Below are positions 22,831-34,700 of a DNA stretch of 64,000 nucleotides, in pieces. The stretch comes from Amblyornis subalaris (lineage: Eukaryota > Chordata > Aves > Passeriformes > Ptilonorhynchidae). The notes under the pieces are model-generated. The model was not told the DNA's origin. It did no database searches and saw only the letters and a list, made by a program, of their open reading frames with translations. The stretch is taken from assembly GCA_018881555.1 (NCBI GenBank), contig JACAXG010000121.1, positions 1,797,858-1,861,857 of the forward strand. Reading direction: 5' to 3'. The position numbers and the translations under genes are program-made. Within the stretch, counting starts at the first letter, position 1; the number at the start of each line of letters is the position of its first letter.

Positions 22831-24340
22831 ACTCTATCAATTCTCTGTCTTCTAAATTCATTGTTTCAGTATTCCTGGTAGTTTCTTGGACTAGATTTAC
22901 TGTCCAAGGAGCAATGTTTATGATTCTATCAGTCTGTGAGCCTATGACTTGGATTGTTTCATCAGCAACTGGATTTCCAGACTGACATTCTACTTCGCAA
23001 ACAAAGCCTCTTCTATTTTCATTAACTTCCACATCAGCATTAGTGTAGCACTGGACATGTCATTCTTGGTTCTGGCTTGTATGAACCTGGTTCTTCAGCT
23101 TTTTTTGATGGATCCTGACATCTTTTGGAAAATGTTTGGAAAGTGCAATCATGGAACCCCCGTAATGACAACCCAAAGGCAGGGGGACCTTTGGGTTGCC
23201 ACCTCCTGGTGCTCCCTTGCTGGTTTTCTCCTGCTGGATTAGGTGGCAATCTGTGGGCAATAATTCAATCACAATTAAGCCCATGAATCAGGCAACAACC
23301 TGGCTACAGCCTGGATTTCTGAACTCCAGGGCATGTTCTTTGGCGAGCTTGTTTCAGCTCCCTTCTTGCTTGTGCTTTTGAGCACTGGATGCATTGCTTT
23401 TGCTGTTCCAACCCTTGATTAATCATGTAGTTACCACTGCGTTTGCACAGGTCATCATTTCTTTTTCTTTTGGCAACATTTCAGTCCTTGTTGCTGCACA
23501 CCTCANTTCTCAGCCTTTGCCTCAGTTCTCGAGCCTCTTTTCACAGAGACACGTGCCAGGTGTTATCTCCTCAGGGTGTTGAACCGTCAAGGTAGAATGG
23601 AAATGATGCAGCATTGCTTGTACAGTTTCTNCAGCCTTACAATTGCCTGGCCTGAGCAGAGTTTGCTTTGCTGAAGAGGCAAAATCTGAATTACTCAAGA
23701 GCTTGTCTGCTAGGCCATGTGAGTTTTTCATACAGGAGTCTACAAAGCCTGAAACCATGGCCTTAGTGATGAGTTTTCAGCCCAATGGAAGCTATACTGG
23801 AATCACCTGCCTGACCTCATGGTCTTCCCTGAGACCACTGTGACTGTAACCACATTATTTGCAGGAATTAGTATCTCTTCGCTCAAATTATTTGCAAAAC
23901 CCATCTTGGCCAGAACATCTTTGTGATGGCATTATTCCTTCTCTTGTCCTAGCCTTCTCTTCTAGAAAAGCTCACTTCTATTGAAAGANTGGTTTGTTTC
24001 TTTATAAAAATGTCTTTTTGGAAGGTGGAGTCTCTTCATATTTAGTTTCTTTCATATTGACAGGAGTAACATTTGCTGATGGACTTATTTTTATCTTTAT
24101 TTGTACCCATTCCCACAGATTTATGACCAGGCTTTCCAAGAACAGCAAAACATGGGTCAGGGCCATCTGACTTTTCATTAGTCTCTTTATGTGCCACTGC
24201 AATGACAAGTCAGAAAGTCGTTAATGTTGCTCCATAAGTGATGGTTACTGCCACCTGACAGGCTCCATTTCAGCCCCATTTCTGTGGACACTTCTAATTT
24301 CAGCAGAGGTTAAAATCGTTGTCGAAATCACTCCTCCCCT
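22829..24340 (-). pseudogene. Possible degraded coding remnant or retrocopy, unidentified
   Basis: Minus-strand frames give a chain of open segments with protein-like composition, broken by stops and frameshifts: from a HKETNEKSDGPDPCF segment (about 24190), through SGFVDSCMKNSHGLADK (23750) and KVPLPLGCHYGGSMIALSKH (23190), to NPVADETIQVIG and a stop at 22829. An A-rich (AAAT)n tail follows at once. This is the pattern of an old processed copy, but I do not recognise the parent protein and chance is not excluded. Confidence 0.25.
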
Positions 24341-27300
24341 GTGTCTTTGACTCTTGCAGTCAGTGTGCAGCCAGCCAGCAGCACACCCTTCCACAGAAAG
24401 AAGGAGACACACATTTCCAAAGCAAAGAGTGGCAGGAGAAGCCCAGAACAGTTAGAGGATTTATGGACAGGCATCNTGGAATATTTTGCACTTTCTGAAG
24501 CTGTCTGAGGCCATGAAACATCTAGTCCTTTTGTCTAGAACTGCTCCCCCAGTCAGCATTTACAGCAAGATGTCACCTGTCCATCCTTCCACTTCAGCAG
24601 ACAGCACCAGTCCTAGGGTCAGAATTTTTGGGGTTCATCCCCTCTGAATGTCTAAAAATNNCTTTAGCCATAAGGAGGGGTTGGATCTGGAGAATATCTT
24701 TTGCCCTCTGTACTGATGTAAGCACAAGTTTGTGGTAAACTTCAAACTTGCAGGCATAGCTACAGCTATGCTCATCAGGACAGGCATGAGGTTACTGATG
24801 TATTTTCCCTATCAATCCCTGTATCAGTGTTTGGAAGTTAAACAAACCCCAAACATTCTGTTAAACTCGGGGTGTGCAGCCACATGAATTCGAAGAGAGG
24901 GAAAATTAGCAGGGAGTCAAAGAATATTCAGTAAAAATTTGGAATATGTGATTGCTACACAGAGAATTCATCCTGAACTGTACAAGCTTCTAGAAATGCT
25001 CCCTGCTGACATCCACGTTCCCACACACAGGAAATGAACCTTTTTAGCCCCTCTAAGAAACCAGAGCGCCATTGCTGAGTGGTCTGACAGAGCTAGTCTA
25101 GACTCACCCAGGTCTAGCTTCAGCTCAAAGCCCTTGGGTTGGATTTNCATCCTAAATCTGAATTCAAATACTCCCGGCTTGTGCCAAGGACAACGCCACT
25201 CAGCACCGAGGAACACGGTCTGAAAAATGATGCAACAGTTTACTTTGGCCCATAAGGAAACGTGTATCTATCAGATGAGGAATTCCGAGTCTCGGTTCCC
25301 TGCCCGTGCTTCCCTAATTTACAGTACAAGGGACTGAGGAATTTTGCTTTCCCTTATTTAGACAACAAACTCCTTGCGGCAAAGCAGCAGCAACCACCGT
25401 GTGCAAGCAAAAGCAACATTCCTGCACTCAGGGGATGGCAGGCCTAAAATTCAGCAAGGAGAGGAATCCAAAGTTGTGTTGCACACGTACAAACATTTGG
25501 AATTTGGTAGCAGAGAGCATTTCTTTTATTAGCGGATTTAACAAGGAAAAGGAGTAACTTGCTTACAAACCTGTCACCAGAATTCTCCTTCTTGCTTTTT
25601 GGGTGTTTTTCCTGCANATGTGTACAAAATAATTAAAAGAAACATATTTCTTACTGCCCAATTCTCTTCTGTCTGACCTCCAAGGATATAAGGATCCACC
25701 TCACAGAGCTCTCTGGCTCTGCAGTCAGTCAGCATTATCACATATCAATGAGTAAAAAAACCATAAAAATCCAGGAAAGACATGGATATAAGAAGAACAG
25801 AAGTATGTAAATCTGGTATTAAACATTAAGCCCCCAAACGTGGAATATCTAAAAGCACCTAATTGGAGAGTATTGGAATCTNACACTGGGTGGGATCCAG
25901 GACAAGAATCAACTACCCCCTTAGTTTACATCCNAATATACTGGAAGGACAAAGGATGTAGGTGCTCCTTGTTTTCCCTGGCGTCACTGCCAGAGCAAAA
26001 ATTAGCCACAAATTCCCACTGGCATTACAAGAATGCTCTTAGCACTCCCTGTTCCCTCTGCTCCTTGCTCTGAGGTCCAACAGATGAGGTTGCTGTGTGC
26101 TGTCACCTTCCTTTTCCTGTGCCACTTCTGTCCCAAAGGCCCCACAGGCCCTCCAGTAGCATTAATTTCAGCTGAAGGTGAATTTAACCCACTGTAGGTT
26201 TAGAAAACAAGCTTTAATTGCCAGCACCAAAATATTTTGTTTGTGCAGTCTTAATGTGAGATGGTCACATCTGTTTTTCTGGAAGTTCTTTATTGTTGTA
26301 TACTATGAGGGAGACGATTTGTGGGAAGGCTGGGATAAGGTAGGGTACCACTGTCACAAGGATAAAGAAAACAATAACAGTTTTGCAGTACTAAGAAACA
26401 ATAAACTCCAGGTTTATAGAAAAGTTATAATTCTTCATAAACAGATGAAGCTGAAGGATTGGGATATTAACCTAAAAATATGCTACCTATAGGAAATACA
26501 GTTAACCAATAACAATAATATTAATATTTTATTCTAACATAGTGCTTTNCATTAGCGTTTCCCAAAGTAGGCATCGTTATTCTGCTTGATGGACGGGGCA
26601 GCTGGGCTGTGACAATGTGACAGGGCTCCCACATGTCCCGGAGCAGGGCAGCAGCAAAGCTGGGCTGCTGAGTGCTCATCCTGGGCTCGGCCCACACGCA
26701 GTGCTGCGATCCCCTTCTGCCATCTACAGCACACAGCCCTCATCTAAGCCAAACTCCCAACAGAACCGTGGCAGAACACCTTCCACGCAGAGTTCTCTGC
26801 AGCCTGGGGCTGTCCTCGTGCTCAGGAATGGCTTCACTCCATCCACGGATGGCAGCACGAGCAGTAATTCCTCGGGGAAGCACGCAGCATCTGACAAATG
26901 CAGCCCTGCTCGGGGGGTCAGCGAGTGAGAGGATGCGAGGCAACACGGAGCAGAGGCAGCACAGCATGCACAGAGCAGGGGGNCTTCTTCCTGCCTTCCT
27001 CCCCCAGCCCCTCTTCACTGCCCATTCCACCCAAACTCCTTGGTACGGACACCCAGCCGGAAAGGAAGAGGGGTTTTCAGAGGAAGGGAATATCTGCTGG
27101 CTCTTCTTCACGCACCTCTCAAAAAAGACACACTGGGGACAAGGGAGAAGCCTCAGAACTGAGACAGAGGTTTCTGAAATCACCAGAACATACAGAAGAG
27201 TTCCTGGTGTGGGAGAGCTGAGAGGTGCCAGGAACACTGAGCACAGAATTCCTAAAAACCCTCACACATCTCAGGTGATCAGTAGCCCTAAGGCTGCTTT

Positions 27301-28376
27301 CAGATGTTTGAATCTAACTTTCCTGGGGTTCAAATACAGTGAGATGGTCCTTCCTCAGCAATATGATGCTCCAAATTGTTTTTAAAATCAAATTCAGCTC
27401 CCTTGAAATGGCACATTTAACTGAGTTAACTCGTAATTGGAGCGGTAACAAGTTGGATGTCTCCATTATCTTACTGCTTTGTTTTATGATTACATCACCA
27501 GGAGATGTAAGTATCTCTTGTCAACTGTCACACTTCAGCACTGCTGAAATAGGAAAATATCCTTTTCAAAATGCAGAGTGGACACCACAGAGCTCTGGTT
27601 TATCTCTCCTAAAATCAGGGGGCAGTAAGCCTGGAGCAGAAGACGCATCTCCTGATTTATAGTCCTTTGCCTTAACATTAATTCATCATCTGCCCTCTAG
27701 TCNAAGCTTAGAATTTGTTACGAAGTCACTCCCCGTGGATTTATATCACTACACAGAACTGTTANAGGTCAGGTCCCCACAGCAAGAGGCTCTGACTTGG
27801 ATCAAGAACAAGATGTTNGTGTGTGATGCAGGAACCGGACAGACATTTCTACGGAACTGTGTGCCATATCTGACACACTTCTGCTTGGGAAATTCCCACT
27901 GCTTCCCAAGGGAATATTTGTAGGTGTGCCAGGTTGCAAAAGAACAGCCATTTGTATTCAATGCAGGTCAAAAAGCAGTGGGAACTCATGGGAGAAACAG
28001 GACTATAGCAGTGCGAGTGGCAGTCAGAGTGCCCCGCGTGCGATTGCGATGCGACACTCACAGCAGCAAAAAGCCTCAGAGAAATGTTGAAAACTGAGGA
28101 TGACAGGGCGAGTTAGGAATTTTAGAGTGGTTACACGTCTGTAATCAGAAAATTGTTTAAGTGCCATTCAAAGCTAATTCGATGAGGCCAGGTAATTCAA
28201 GGCATACGTAATGAGTTAGTAGAAATGTTTTCAATCGGTCCAGCTCAGCAGTGGGCAAAGTTTCAATTTGATTTAGTCGGTATTGAAGCGTGAGGTTTCC
28301 AGATGCACCTGCAAGCGTTGGTGGGGGGGGATCACCCTTCCTCTGAAATTCCTTTCAAGTCAATGGCCCCTGGCCT
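24341..28376. other. No gene seen upstream of NDUFA9
   Basis: Unique AT-rich sequence. The 26672-27385 region has a 237-residue open frame of repetitive Ser/Pro/Arg-rich composition without a recognisable domain or a coding-like start. I treat it as non-coding. Confidence 0.55.
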
Positions 28377-28558
28377 GGATGAGCAATGGTGTGGCCAGCA
28401 GGACCACGGCAGGGACTGTCCCCTGTACTGGGCACCGGTGAGGCCACACCTCGAACCCTGTGTCCAGTTCTGGGGCCCTCGGTGCAAGATGGACATTGAG
28501 GGGAGCTCATTAATGTGTATAAAAATCCAAAGGGAGGGCTCCGAGCAGGGCGCACGAG
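28377..28558 (+). mobile_element. CR1 internal fragment just upstream of the NDUFA9 promoter
   Basis: Internal CR1 3'-UTR sequence: GTGTGGCCAGCAGGACCACG, GGTGAGGCCACACCTCGAAC, TGTCCAGTTCTGGGGCCC, then TTAATGTGTATAAAAATCC, with internal deletions. It ends where the CpG-rich promoter begins. Confidence 0.85.
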
Positions 28559-28661
28559 TGCGCTGTGGGGTCACAGGCCGCACTCGCCCTCGGCCCCAAT
28601 TAACCNCGTCCCTCGCTAATTCCGACCCCCGCGGGCCCCCTTAGCTCGCGCTGCCCGCGCG

Positions 28662-28697
28662 GCGCAGGCGCGCCCCGGCCCCGCCCCGCGCAGGCGC
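28662..28697 (+). promoter_or_regulatory. Twin NRF1-type boxes
   Basis: GCGCAGGCGC occurs twice, at 28662-28671 and 28688-28697, 26 bases start to start and 25-60 bases before the ATG. It matches the GCGCCTGCGC form of the NRF1 motif on the reverse strand. NRF1 is a known activator of nuclear genes for oxidative phosphorylation, so use here is plausible but unproven. Confidence 0.7.
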
Positions 28698-28717
28698 GGC
28701 CCCGCCCGCGGCAGGCT

Positions 28718-28729
28718 CAAGATGGCGGC
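28718..28729 (+). promoter_or_regulatory. TISU / YY1 element on the NDUFA9 start codon
   Basis: CAAGATGGCGGC fits the published TISU consensus SAASATGGCGGC at all twelve positions and contains the YY1 core AAGATGGCGGC. TISU combines a transcription element with an initiator for scanning-free translation from very short leaders, and is enriched in mitochondrial genes. Confidence 0.85.
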
Positions 28730-28764
28730 GGCGGCGCGCTGGGCCCGCGGGCTGCCAAGGGCAG
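28722..28764 (+). CDS. NDUFA9: NDUFA9 exon 1 (coding part)
   Basis: Encodes residues 1-14 and the first base of Gly15. The peptide is [14 protein letters not shown], an Ala/Arg-rich start with no acidic residue, typical of a mitochondrial targeting presequence. The start codon lies in a perfect TISU context, which decides this ATG over any other. The donor is AG|GTGAGT. Confidence 0.93.
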
Positions 28765-31700
28765 GTGAGTGTCGGCCCCCCCGGGCCCTCACGGCGCCGC
28801 ACGGCACGGGCGCTCGGCTCTGCCCGGCCCTGCGGTTCTGCCCCGGCCTGCGCCGCGCTCCGCCTGCCGCTCGCCGTCAGGGAGCTCGCAGCGCAGCCGC
28901 TGCAAAGCAGCTCCCGGGAGTTTTTCCGGGGGAGCAGAAATGATCGCGTTTGTGCCTCCCTTCTCCTTGGGGAAGTGGGGTTTGGAGCCCAGAGGGTTTC
29001 CAGGGGTTGGCTCAGGGTGTAGCAGTGGTTGTCGCGTTGAGACTGTCACTGTCCTGTAAGGTAGAAGTTTGGATTCCTTTTAGCATTTCTTAGGTGACTT
29101 TGACCTTTTGACTATTGTCTATAGTAATGGTCAAGCGCCAATATTGTATGTAAAGCGTGTGTTTGGATCTTTGCCTCCATTTAAATTGATACTGCCCACA
29201 CTCCTAAGTTGAGTGAAATGGGAGACGCCAGCAAATTTTGTTGGTAAAGGTGAGGCAGGACTTNAACAGACTTTTAATGGGGGCCATGTGTCTTTTATTT
29301 ACCTAAGTGGCTATCAAACTGCCTTTCTGGACAACATTGGAGGTCTCTTTCCAGTCTGTNGGTTATGGAAAGAATAGGGATAGACATTGAGTGAAGAAAA
29401 ACTTCCTTCNGGCACTGAAATCTTGTTGGATTTTTCTGGTTTGAATTGTATTAGCTGATGTAACAGAGTATAATTTATGTCTTAACACACCCTATTTCTT
29501 TCTGGTCTTAAGAACATCATGGCTGAAACATCACTGCCCCTGTGTAAATGGTAACCCCTAATTACTGGGATAAAACCTACTTCAGTGTGCAAGTGTCCCG
29601 TGGGCAGGGACACCTTCCACTATCCCAGGTTGCTCAGAGCCCCNTCCAACCTGGCCTTGGACACTTCCAGGGATGGGGCAGCCACAGCTTCTCTGGGCAA
29701 CCTGTGCCNGGGCCTCCCCACCCTTCACAGGGAACAGTTTCTTCCCAATATCCCATCTGACCCTGCTCTCTGTGAATGTGAAGCCATTCCCCCTTGTCCT
29801 GTCACTCCAGGCCCTTGTACATCAGTATCCTAATGATGTCCTGTTTCCCTGGCTCTCAAGTTTTCCTTGCTCCTCGAGAAAAGGATCAGCTTTGAGGCAA
29901 TATCCCATGTTTCATGGATCTGGCTCTTTGTGTCTCTTCCTATCCCCTCGTTCCAGAGCTGTGATACAGGATTGCTGCCTCTGCTATATTTTATATTTTT
30001 ACTGAGTATTCTTTAATTGTTTTACNTTTAACTCACACTGGGCAGTTAAGCTTTACTTGCTGTTTAGGAACTGATAACCTCTTGTGTCTTGGTTTGGTCC
30101 TTGACTTCACCAGCAACTTCCAGACCTGCTGCCCTCTGACCTATCCAGATATCCCCGAAATAGCCCATCGAGAGTCTTGACAGGGGGAATTTTGCTGGGA
30201 TCTGTGATGAGAAAACTACCACAGGCTGTAAGCCAGCAGTGCCAAATCCCGATTAACGTCCCGTGCTGTGTTGCAGGCCCTGGNGTCTCTGTGCTGACCG
30301 CAGCCCCGTCCGTGCTGCAGCAGCAGCGCCACGTCCACCACGCCGTGATCCCNCATGGACGGAGCGGCCGCTCCTCGGTCAGTGGCATCGTGGCCACCGT
30401 CTTTGGAGCCACGGGGTTCCTGGGACGTTACGTTGTCAACCGCTTAGGTAAGGCTCCCCACGAGCNCTGANNAACAAGTGTTTCNTTAAACTAATTGCTC
30501 TGCNGGANGGTCGAGAAGTCTCTGGCGTTTTGGGTCCTGCGAGTGTTTCGCGTGGTGCTTTGGTAGTGTTTGGTCTGCTAAGGTGCCAACNTGTGACAAT
30601 TAGTAAAAGACACTTTAATCAAGGAAATTTGGGAGCTTTTGAAGATTGTTAAGGCCGTTTGAAGAAGTGCTACTCCTCTGTAGAATGCAGATCTGAAGAG
30701 AGGTACAGCATGTATTTGATTCTTCTGGTTTTAGCCTTATTAGGACATTTGGCTAAAATGTTTGCAGGAATTTAATTGGAACTCTTTAAAGTTGTCCTTT
30801 TGAATTTAAATTTTGGAAATTAACCCTTGCTATGTTTTTTCCTTCTTTCCATGCAACTTAAAAAATGTAAATATCCTCCTATATGATACTTCTTTTAAGT
30901 ATTGTGCTATGTTTATAGGACATACCATGGGGTTGTTGTTGTTGTTTGTTAAGAAGCTTCTTTCAAGCTTCTGTATTTTGTCTTACAAGCCTGAATATTA
31001 AAAAAAAAATTCTGTTTAAGAATTCCAATTATGTAGGTTCAAAAAGCCCCTTAGTTCTATTCTGCTTTTAGCTTTGCAGATATGTATTCAATATATATAT
31101 ATATATATATATATGTCTACTTGTAGTGCTTTAATGCCAGGGAGAAAAGGGAGCTTTGTTTGTTTAGAAGTTCATCTACTCAGAGTTGTGTGGTTGTGTG
31201 AGATTAATGAAACTGTGGGGTTTTTTGGGCCATTCAGGTCGCATTGGCTCTCAAGTGATCATCCCCTATCGCTGTGACCAGTATGACCTCATGTATCTGC
31301 GGCCCATGGGGGACCTGGGGCAGCTCCTCTTCCTGGTGAGTGCTTGGCTTTAGGTCAAATCCAACCCATTGCTGTACAGGGCAGTCTGGAAATCATTCTA
31401 AGATACAACTCCAGCTGGTGTTTAGCCTCGAAATGGAAATGGTGTGAAAGAGCTTTCTTTGATGATGCCTCTTTGCACTTTATCTCACCTTTTTGCCCTG
31501 TGATGCTCTGGTTGCAGGAGTGGGACTGCAAGGACAAAGACTCCATCCGAAGAGCCGTGGAACACAGCAACGTGGTCATTAATCTTGTCGGAAAGGAGTG
31601 GGAAACCAAGTAATTCTCCTTTTTTCTTTCCTNTGTAGCTAGATTTNCACCAGGTGTCGGGCATTGTAGCCGTGTTTTACAGCACGTGTGTGCAGTGATG

Positions 31701-34700
31701 GCTGCCATTGTTCTTGGCTTCTGTGAAAAGGCAGAACCAAAACTTTGCATATGAAATTTCTTCTGTTGACTGGAGTCCTGGTTACGATCTGCTCTGGAAA
31801 AGTGCATTCTTTCCATAATTTTCCAGTGTGCAACTTTGGTTCTGTCAGAAAGTTCAGATGTGCTGCTTTCACACACCTCACAGGTGTTCCCTGAGTGCCT
31901 TCCTACAGATTCTTATATTTATCAGTTTCTTATATTTATATTTACATTTTATTTATATTATTACAGAAGTAAGATTTCATCCTATCACTTGGATGTAGTG
32001 ATGAGTTGTAGCCTGCCAGAATAAGCTGTGATCAAACAGGACTGGCTAATGGAGAGTCCCTAAGATTATGACTCATAACATCATTCCTTGATAGAATTTT
32101 GGCACAGATGGTATTAGCTGCATAAGCATTTGTAATAATAATTTCTAAGAATAGTTCCTTTTTGAAACCCATTAAAAAATTCCCATAGATATTTTAGGTT
32201 AAAAATACCTGTAATAGCCCAGTTTTGTGTGTGTGTCCATGCAGTTACGTCCACTTTATTTAAAGCCTTGTGCAGAACTGCCAGACAGAAACTTACTTGT
32301 GTGATTTGCCTTTATATGGTACATAATTCTGCTATTGTGGTAGATAGAAACAAACTTAGATATCAGTTTCATCTCTGTTTACAAGCCTAATGCCTTTGTT
32401 GCTCTTTTTTTTATTTGATGTTCAAGTTGTAAAATTAGTAGACAAATTGTATTCATAGACTAGAATTGGTAGTCTCAAATGGTGCCATTATTTTTCCTAA
32501 AATAGAGTTCAAGTACTAACTGCTGTCAAAACAGAAGAAATTTCTTTGTAATGTGGGAGTGAAGGTAGAAAAAGTCTGTGCACTTGGCCCAAGGAAAATG
32601 TCATCTCTGTTTATCCCTCAAATATGTATTTCATGTTTACTTCCCCCTTTAAAATTTCTGGAGTAATGTAAAATTTATGATTTATATAAAAGGAAGCGTG
32701 AGGACGACAAAGTTTCATTCTAGTNAAAAAGCCCCAAACCTTGTTCTCTGGACAGGTTCAAATTCAGACAGACAAGTCTTGGTCCATGTTAAAAACTTTT
32801 GGACATTACAGAAGTTACCAATGTGTTGCACAAATGTTTAAATCCCATATTTTATCCATGTTGGTGTCAGTGGTGGTGCTGAAGCCCTGAGATCAAGTTC
32901 TGTGGTTTGTTTAACACGAGGTCAGACTAACCATTGTAATCATCCCAAAGCCTAGGAAAAACTTGGGCAGGAAGAAAAAAAAAAAAAGTAAGATTAGATG
33001 CAGAGATCAGTCCAAAAAAGCAAAGCCTGCCATGAAATCCTTTCCTGCNGGCCTTGCACTCGTGTCCAGGCTGCTCTGTGTGTACTATGTTGTTTGGAAC
33101 TCCATAGTTACAGGAGGGATGTTGTTCGTTCTTGTNTGTTTCTAAATCTATTTTTGTGAGGAGAACAGAAGTGATGGTTCCCAGGATCAGATTAGTTATT
33201 GAAGGCTCAAAAATAACTTCTTATGTTTAAGGCTTTCTTTGGGCTCCAGTGGGATCTGAAGAGCTGTGGGAGTAGATAAGGACAGAGGGAGAGGTGCTTG
33301 GATAAGATGTTTGTTACCCAAGGCAAATGGACGAAATATAGGGGTGCTTACAGGGACAGTATAAGGACATGAGAAGCCAATTCTCTTTCTTGCAGTCTTG
33401 GGATAGTTGGAAAGAATTTTGGGATTGTTGCCAGTCTATAATGTCAGTTCTGCTTGGAGACAGAGCTTCTGTATTGTTCTTGATCAGATGCCAAGCTAGT
33501 TTANGGTATAACCCCCTCACTTAGGCCCCTGGAGTGTCATGCAGAGGGGAGGATTTCTTCTTTCCTTACTGCTCTGAAATGGTTCTAAATGCTCTGAGAA
33601 TTCGTTTTGCTATTTGCATGGTTTGGTTTTGTCTGCTTCCCCCATGCCAAGCATCTGCCCTAACTTGAGCTGCTCAGAATTTTTGAACTCCTTTGTAGTG
33701 TAATTAAGGGTGTCAAATCAAGGCAAAATTTGGATAGCTTGTGTGAAAAGACAGCCTGGCTCAGAGTTCAAGATGCAGCAGTGCTTCTCTTAACGAAAAC
33801 AACCTGTTTTCACTTTCACTCAGAGTTTTCCATTTGTCACAGACAAGTGGGCAAGAGGATTTTTCATACTGATTTAATCTTANCAGGTGAAAAAGAGAAG
33901 CTGTTATTGCAGATTACAGTTGCATTTCACTTGCTTCTTATTTTTATTACATGAAGAGTCCCTCATGAAAGGAAATTTGTTTCTAGCAAAGAGTGTCANG
34001 ATAGGTTTTTGGTCATATATTCAAGTAATATATGCATTTGATTGCATTTTGACTGGTTGGTAGCCACTGTTGATTACTCTTAAAGTAAAATTTGGGTTTT
34101 GCCTTCCTTTAGAAACTTCAAATTTGAAGATGAATTTGTAAATATTCCTAAAAGTCTCGCCCAGATAAGTAAGGAGGCTGGTGTGGAAAAATTCATTCAT
34201 ATCTCTCACCTGAATGCCAGCATGAAGAGTGCTTCCAAATACCTCAGGAACAAAGTAAGTCTGGAATNTTCTTAAATATATTTTCTGCGAATGTACTTTG
34301 TGTCACCTCCCAAGTGAGACTGCATTGTATCCCAAGTAGAAGAAATAATNTGCACATCTCTAGGACTTTTTTTGGACTTTCTGTGAGACCTTTATCTTAG
34401 TGCAACACCTCGAGGATCAAATGGCTTAGATATAAATAATTGTGCTACTGCTGGTGTCGTTTCTCTCAGCTCTGCAGTCAAGGGTGCATTCTGTTCTGAA
34501 AAGCATCCTCTTGTGCTTGCTTCAGAATGGATCTAATGGAAGTGTTCATTTCCATTGACTGATAGGCTGTTGGAGAGGAGGTAGTGAGGGAAGAATTTCC
34601 AGATGCTGTAATTTTGAAGCCCTCTGAGATGTTCGGGAGAGAGGACCGATTCCTCAATCATTACGCAAGTATGCACTCTTGGAATAACAGCCCTTGCATG

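Larger units (their letters stand above)
28560..28960 (+). promoter_or_regulatory. CpG-rich promoter of NDUFA9
   Basis: Strongly GC- and CpG-rich sequence runs from before exon 1 into intron 1 and contrasts with AT-rich flanks. No TATA box is visible. It holds GC boxes (CCCCGCCCC near 28679-28687 and CCCCGCCC near 28700), two NRF1-type sites, and the TISU/YY1 element on the start codon. This is the expected layout for a constitutively expressed nuclear respiratory-chain gene. Transcription most likely starts within about 5-40 bases of the ATG (inference). Confidence 0.85.

Noticed and set aside
26672..27385. 237-codon plus-strand ORF as a gene
   Set aside because: Low-complexity composition, no recognisable domain, no splice or promoter context, and competing open frames on the other strand.
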